In this document: piece by piece, positions 13,992-15,744 of the stretch
How the letters are laid out: each line of letters begins with the position of its first letter
Position numbering within the stretch: position 1 is the stretch's first letter
DNA from: an uncultured Muribaculum sp.
Lineage (GTDB): Bacteria; Bacteroidota; Bacteroidia; Bacteroidales; Muribaculaceae
Reading direction: 5' to 3'
DNA length: 15,744 nucleotides
Assembly (NCBI GenBank): GCA_910589555.1
Contig: CAJUTE010000056.1
Span: 1-15,744, forward strand
Position numbers and translations under genes: made by a program
The notes under the pieces: model-generated
Told to the model about the DNA's origin: nothing
The model's database searches: none
Seen by the model: only the letters and a program-made list of their open reading frames with translations

Positions 13992-15281
13992 ATGAAACTC
14001 AACTCAATACTACTATACTCCATCCTCGCCATAGCCATGCTATCGGCGTGCACCGATGACTCAATCTCCACTCCCGACGACTCATCAGCCGACCCCCGCA
14101 TATCGTTCGCCTACCGCGTAGACAACTACGGGCAAGGCATGAGCCGTGCCGACGGCGCTTATTGCTGGCAGGATCAAGGGTGGAATGAAATTCAGGTGCT
14201 CAGCCTCGACCTGTTCCTCATCAAGGACGGCATCATCACTGCCCACATGCAGAACCGCGAACTTATCAAGACCGCCGACTGCCTTACCCACACATTTGTC
14301 AACTACGCCGACCTGCCCGACGGATTCTCCATCAACAAAATAAAAGAATCTGACCATATAGCCCTCGTTGCCAACTATCGCCCCTTCCTCGACGGCAACA
14401 ATGTGGGAAAAGACTTCATGACAGTCTACAAAAATCACACCATCCTCAAAATCGACAGCAGGCAGGAAGGATTCGTCATGGTGGGCTACATACCCACACC
14501 CACCGATTTCGATCCAAAGTCCACAATCGAAATCCCTCTCCAACGCATCGCCGCCAAAATCCGTGTGTCGCTCAAAAGCGTGTCAGGGGCAATGCTCGAC
14601 CCCTCCACATTCTGCAGCACCCTCTGCCGCTACGTCACCGAAGCTCAGGTGAAGCCCGAAGAAGCGCTTCCCACATTCACCGAAGCCATTGCCGACCCCT
14701 CATCGCTCTTCACCACCTCAGTTGCTGTCAACGGCATCGGAGCCGATGGTGACTGGGACTACCCCGAGGACCTCACCGACACCCACGATCTCATCCGCGA
14801 CAACGGACACGTATACTACACCTACCCATCCGACTGGATTGACTACTCCCGCGTCAAAAACCAGTGCACCCGCTATGGCAGTGCCGACAAAGGTCATAAA
14901 GATGATGACCACAAAAACGGTCTCCGCTACGAAGTCATCGACCTCGACGACCGCGCCCCCATTGTCGACTCCCGCGAGATGTTTCTCATAGTCAAGGCGC
15001 CCTACACCGATCCCGCCACCGGCTCCGCCCGCGAATACTTCTACAAAGTTCCAGTCAACTACCGCGTCTCAGCCATCAACGACCAGCAGTGCTTCAGCGC
15101 CGCCGACCTCACCGACAAGGTGTTCCCACTCTACCGCGCCGAGCGCAACCACTTCTACGACATCATCGCCACCATCGACCGCCCCGGAGCCGCCACACCC
15201 CTTGAGGCAACCGCCCTCCGCTTCACCCTCACCGTGGCACCCCTCTTCGACGGCGGCACCTACGACTACATCTACAATTAA
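13992..15281 (+). CDS. Fimbrillin-like lipoprotein, last subunit gene of the pilus operon
   Basis: This 429-aa protein has a lipobox (LSAC, Cys20) and a possible processing site MSR-ADG at Arg52, the clearest match in the operon to the Mfa1 site. Fimbrillin features include VLSLDLFLIKDG, GFVMVGYI followed by IPLQRIAAKIRVSL (about 181-194), a FYKVPVNYRV strand and ERNHFYDIIATI, ending in LRFTLTVAPLFDGGTYDYIYN-type strands without the usual Trp. No extra domain is present, so it resembles a shaft-like minor subunit. Its N-terminal third and C-terminal third hold most of the recognisable features; the middle (about 205-300) is acidic and variable-looking. GC is high throughout. It starts 5 bp after the preceding stop, and a short 9-bp repeat array follows its own stop codon. 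Confidence 0.75.
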   Translation: MKLNSILLYSILAIAMLSACTDDSISTPDDSSADPRISFAYRVDNYGQGMSRADGAYCWQDQGWNEIQVLSLDLFLIKDGIITAHMQNRELIKTADCLTHTFVNYADLPDGFSINKIKESDHIALVANYRPFLDGNNVGKDFMTVYKNHTILKIDSRQEGFVMVGYIPTPTDFDPKSTIEIPLQRIAAKIRVSLKSVSGAMLDPSTFCSTLCRYVTEAQVKPEEALPTFTEAIADPSSLFTTSVAVNGIGADGDWDYPEDLTDTHDLIRDNGHVYYTYPSDWIDYSRVKNQCTRYGSADKGHKDDDHKNGLRYEVIDLDDRAPIVDSREMFLIVKAPYTDPATGSAREYFYKVPVNYRVSAINDQQCFSAADLTDKVFPLYRAERNHFYDIIATIDRPGAATPLEATALRFTLTVAPLFDGGTYDYIYN

Positions 15282-15282
15282 G

Positions 15283-15319
15283 GTCGTTAAAGTCGTTAGA
15301 GTCTTTAAGGGCCTTAAAG
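15283..15319. repeat. 9-bp microrepeats ending in a 17-bp palindrome between convergent genes
   Basis: Four 9-mers follow the last pilus gene: GTCGTTAAA, GTCGTTAGA, GTCTTTAAG and GGCCTTAAA. The last two form a palindrome with 8-bp arms, CTTTAAGG and CCTTAAAG, around a single G (15303-15319), overlapping the stop codon of the convergent gene. The region may end transcripts from both sides, but there is no long T-tract. Confidence 0.6.
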
Positions 15320-15744
15320 CCACCGCTGCGGAGCAGCCACCCTATAATCCCCGGCGCTCCCGCGGTGATACAGCGTAGTCGAGATCACATAAAGCCCTAT
15401 CGCCCGTGTCATCAGGATATCATCATGATACCCCTCCTTGGCGCCGAAACTCCCGTTAGGCTTCACCTCATACACCGCAAGCTCGTCACAAGCCCCCTCG
15501 TCACGCTCCACATAGCCTCCGCTCCCCACAAGCTCTATCAACCGGTCGATCACCATAGGCTTGGTCGACGTGTTGGTGTGAAATCCAAGCCGAGTGTCAT
15601 GGCTCATCGCCACACGGTCATAAATCACGCGGTGATACATATTGGGATACACCTGGCTCAGCTCCGACAGAATAAACTCCGAGTGGTCACCCAATGCTAT
15701 TAACTTAAGCAGGGCATTTTCAGATGGCTTGTTTGTAATTGGTA
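15314..15744 (-). CDS. Phage terminase large subunit-like protein, C-terminal part (runs off the window)
   Basis: The frame is open to the window edge (142 codons seen) and a start is not included; a TTG at 15694 is internal. The sequence fits the C-terminal nuclease domain of phage large terminases, which cut concatemeric DNA during packaging: a SEFILSELSQVYPNMYHR segment, then LGFHTNTSTKPMVIDRLIEL, an acidic CDELAVYEV stretch, and GYHDDILMTRAIGLYV with the HDD motif that supplies metal-binding Asp residues in this family. It is on the strand opposite to the pilus operon and converges on it. The N-terminal ATPase domain and any other phage genes would lie to the right, outside the window. 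It could be an intact prophage edge or a relic; the visible part has no frameshift. Confidence 0.7.
   Translation of the reverse strand, partial: PITNKPSENALLKLIALGDHSEFILSELSQVYPNMYHRVIYDRVAMSHDTRLGFHTNTSTKPMVIDRLIELVGSGGYVERDEGACDELAVYEVKPNGSFGAKEGYHDDILMTRAIGLYVISTTLYHRGSAGDYRVAAPQRWL

Noticed and set aside
15314..15694. Complete 126-aa gene starting at TTG 15694.
   Set aside because: The frame stays open to the window edge, and the protein matches only the C-terminal domain of a much longer family, so it is a partial gene.

Overview
The window is a Bacteroidales chromosome fragment, most likely from a Muribaculaceae-type gut bacterium (the family placement is inference). The evidence is a complete type V (FimA/Mfa1) pilus operon that starts with a DUF3575 barrel and a DUF3868/OmpA-like protein, TAnnTTTG-type -7 promoter boxes, start codons without Shine-Dalgarno sequences, and GC-rich genes with C-ending codons.

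Left part (1-1170): a Y1 HUH transposase of the IS200/RAYT kind lies on the minus strand between two almost identical arms of 82-83 bp in inverted orientation. Each arm folds into one long and one short hairpin, as expected of REP-like sequences. Beyond the right arm lie seven tandem copies of a 45-47 bp non-coding repeat, then four perfect or near-perfect hairpins back to back that fill the 3' flank of upp.

Housekeeping pair (1171-2444, minus strand): upp (uracil phosphoribosyltransferase) sits 17 bp downstream of a HAD-IA phosphatase gene, probably as one transcript. A 298-bp divergent intergenic region follows, with a -7 box for each direction, an 18-bp near-palindrome and a run of 12 C that could vary in length.

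Pilus operon (2743-15281, plus strand), in order: DUF3575 outer-membrane protein; DUF3868/OmpA-like protein; Mfa1-type major fimbrillin (lipoprotein); a GC-rich hairpin and 9-bp microrepeats; FimB/Mfa2-type anchor; and four more lipoprotein fimbrillin-like subunits of 464, 889, 642 and 429 aa, 5-19 bp apart. All five presumed polymerising subunits carry an Arg 29-36 residues after the lipidated Cys, in a context like the processing site of Porphyromonas gingivalis Mfa1; the anchor does not. The 889-aa protein has an N-terminal fimbrillin part and a long C-terminal part ending in a FISUMP-like (possibly C-type-lectin-fold) domain. Its DNA drops from about 60% to about 30% GC at the domain border, so the adhesive end looks like an exchanged cassette. 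The 642-aa protein shows a weaker version of the same pattern.

Right edge (15314-15744, minus strand): the C-terminal end of a phage terminase large subunit-like gene converges on the operon and runs off the window, so a prophage or its remnant may adjoin the pilus locus.
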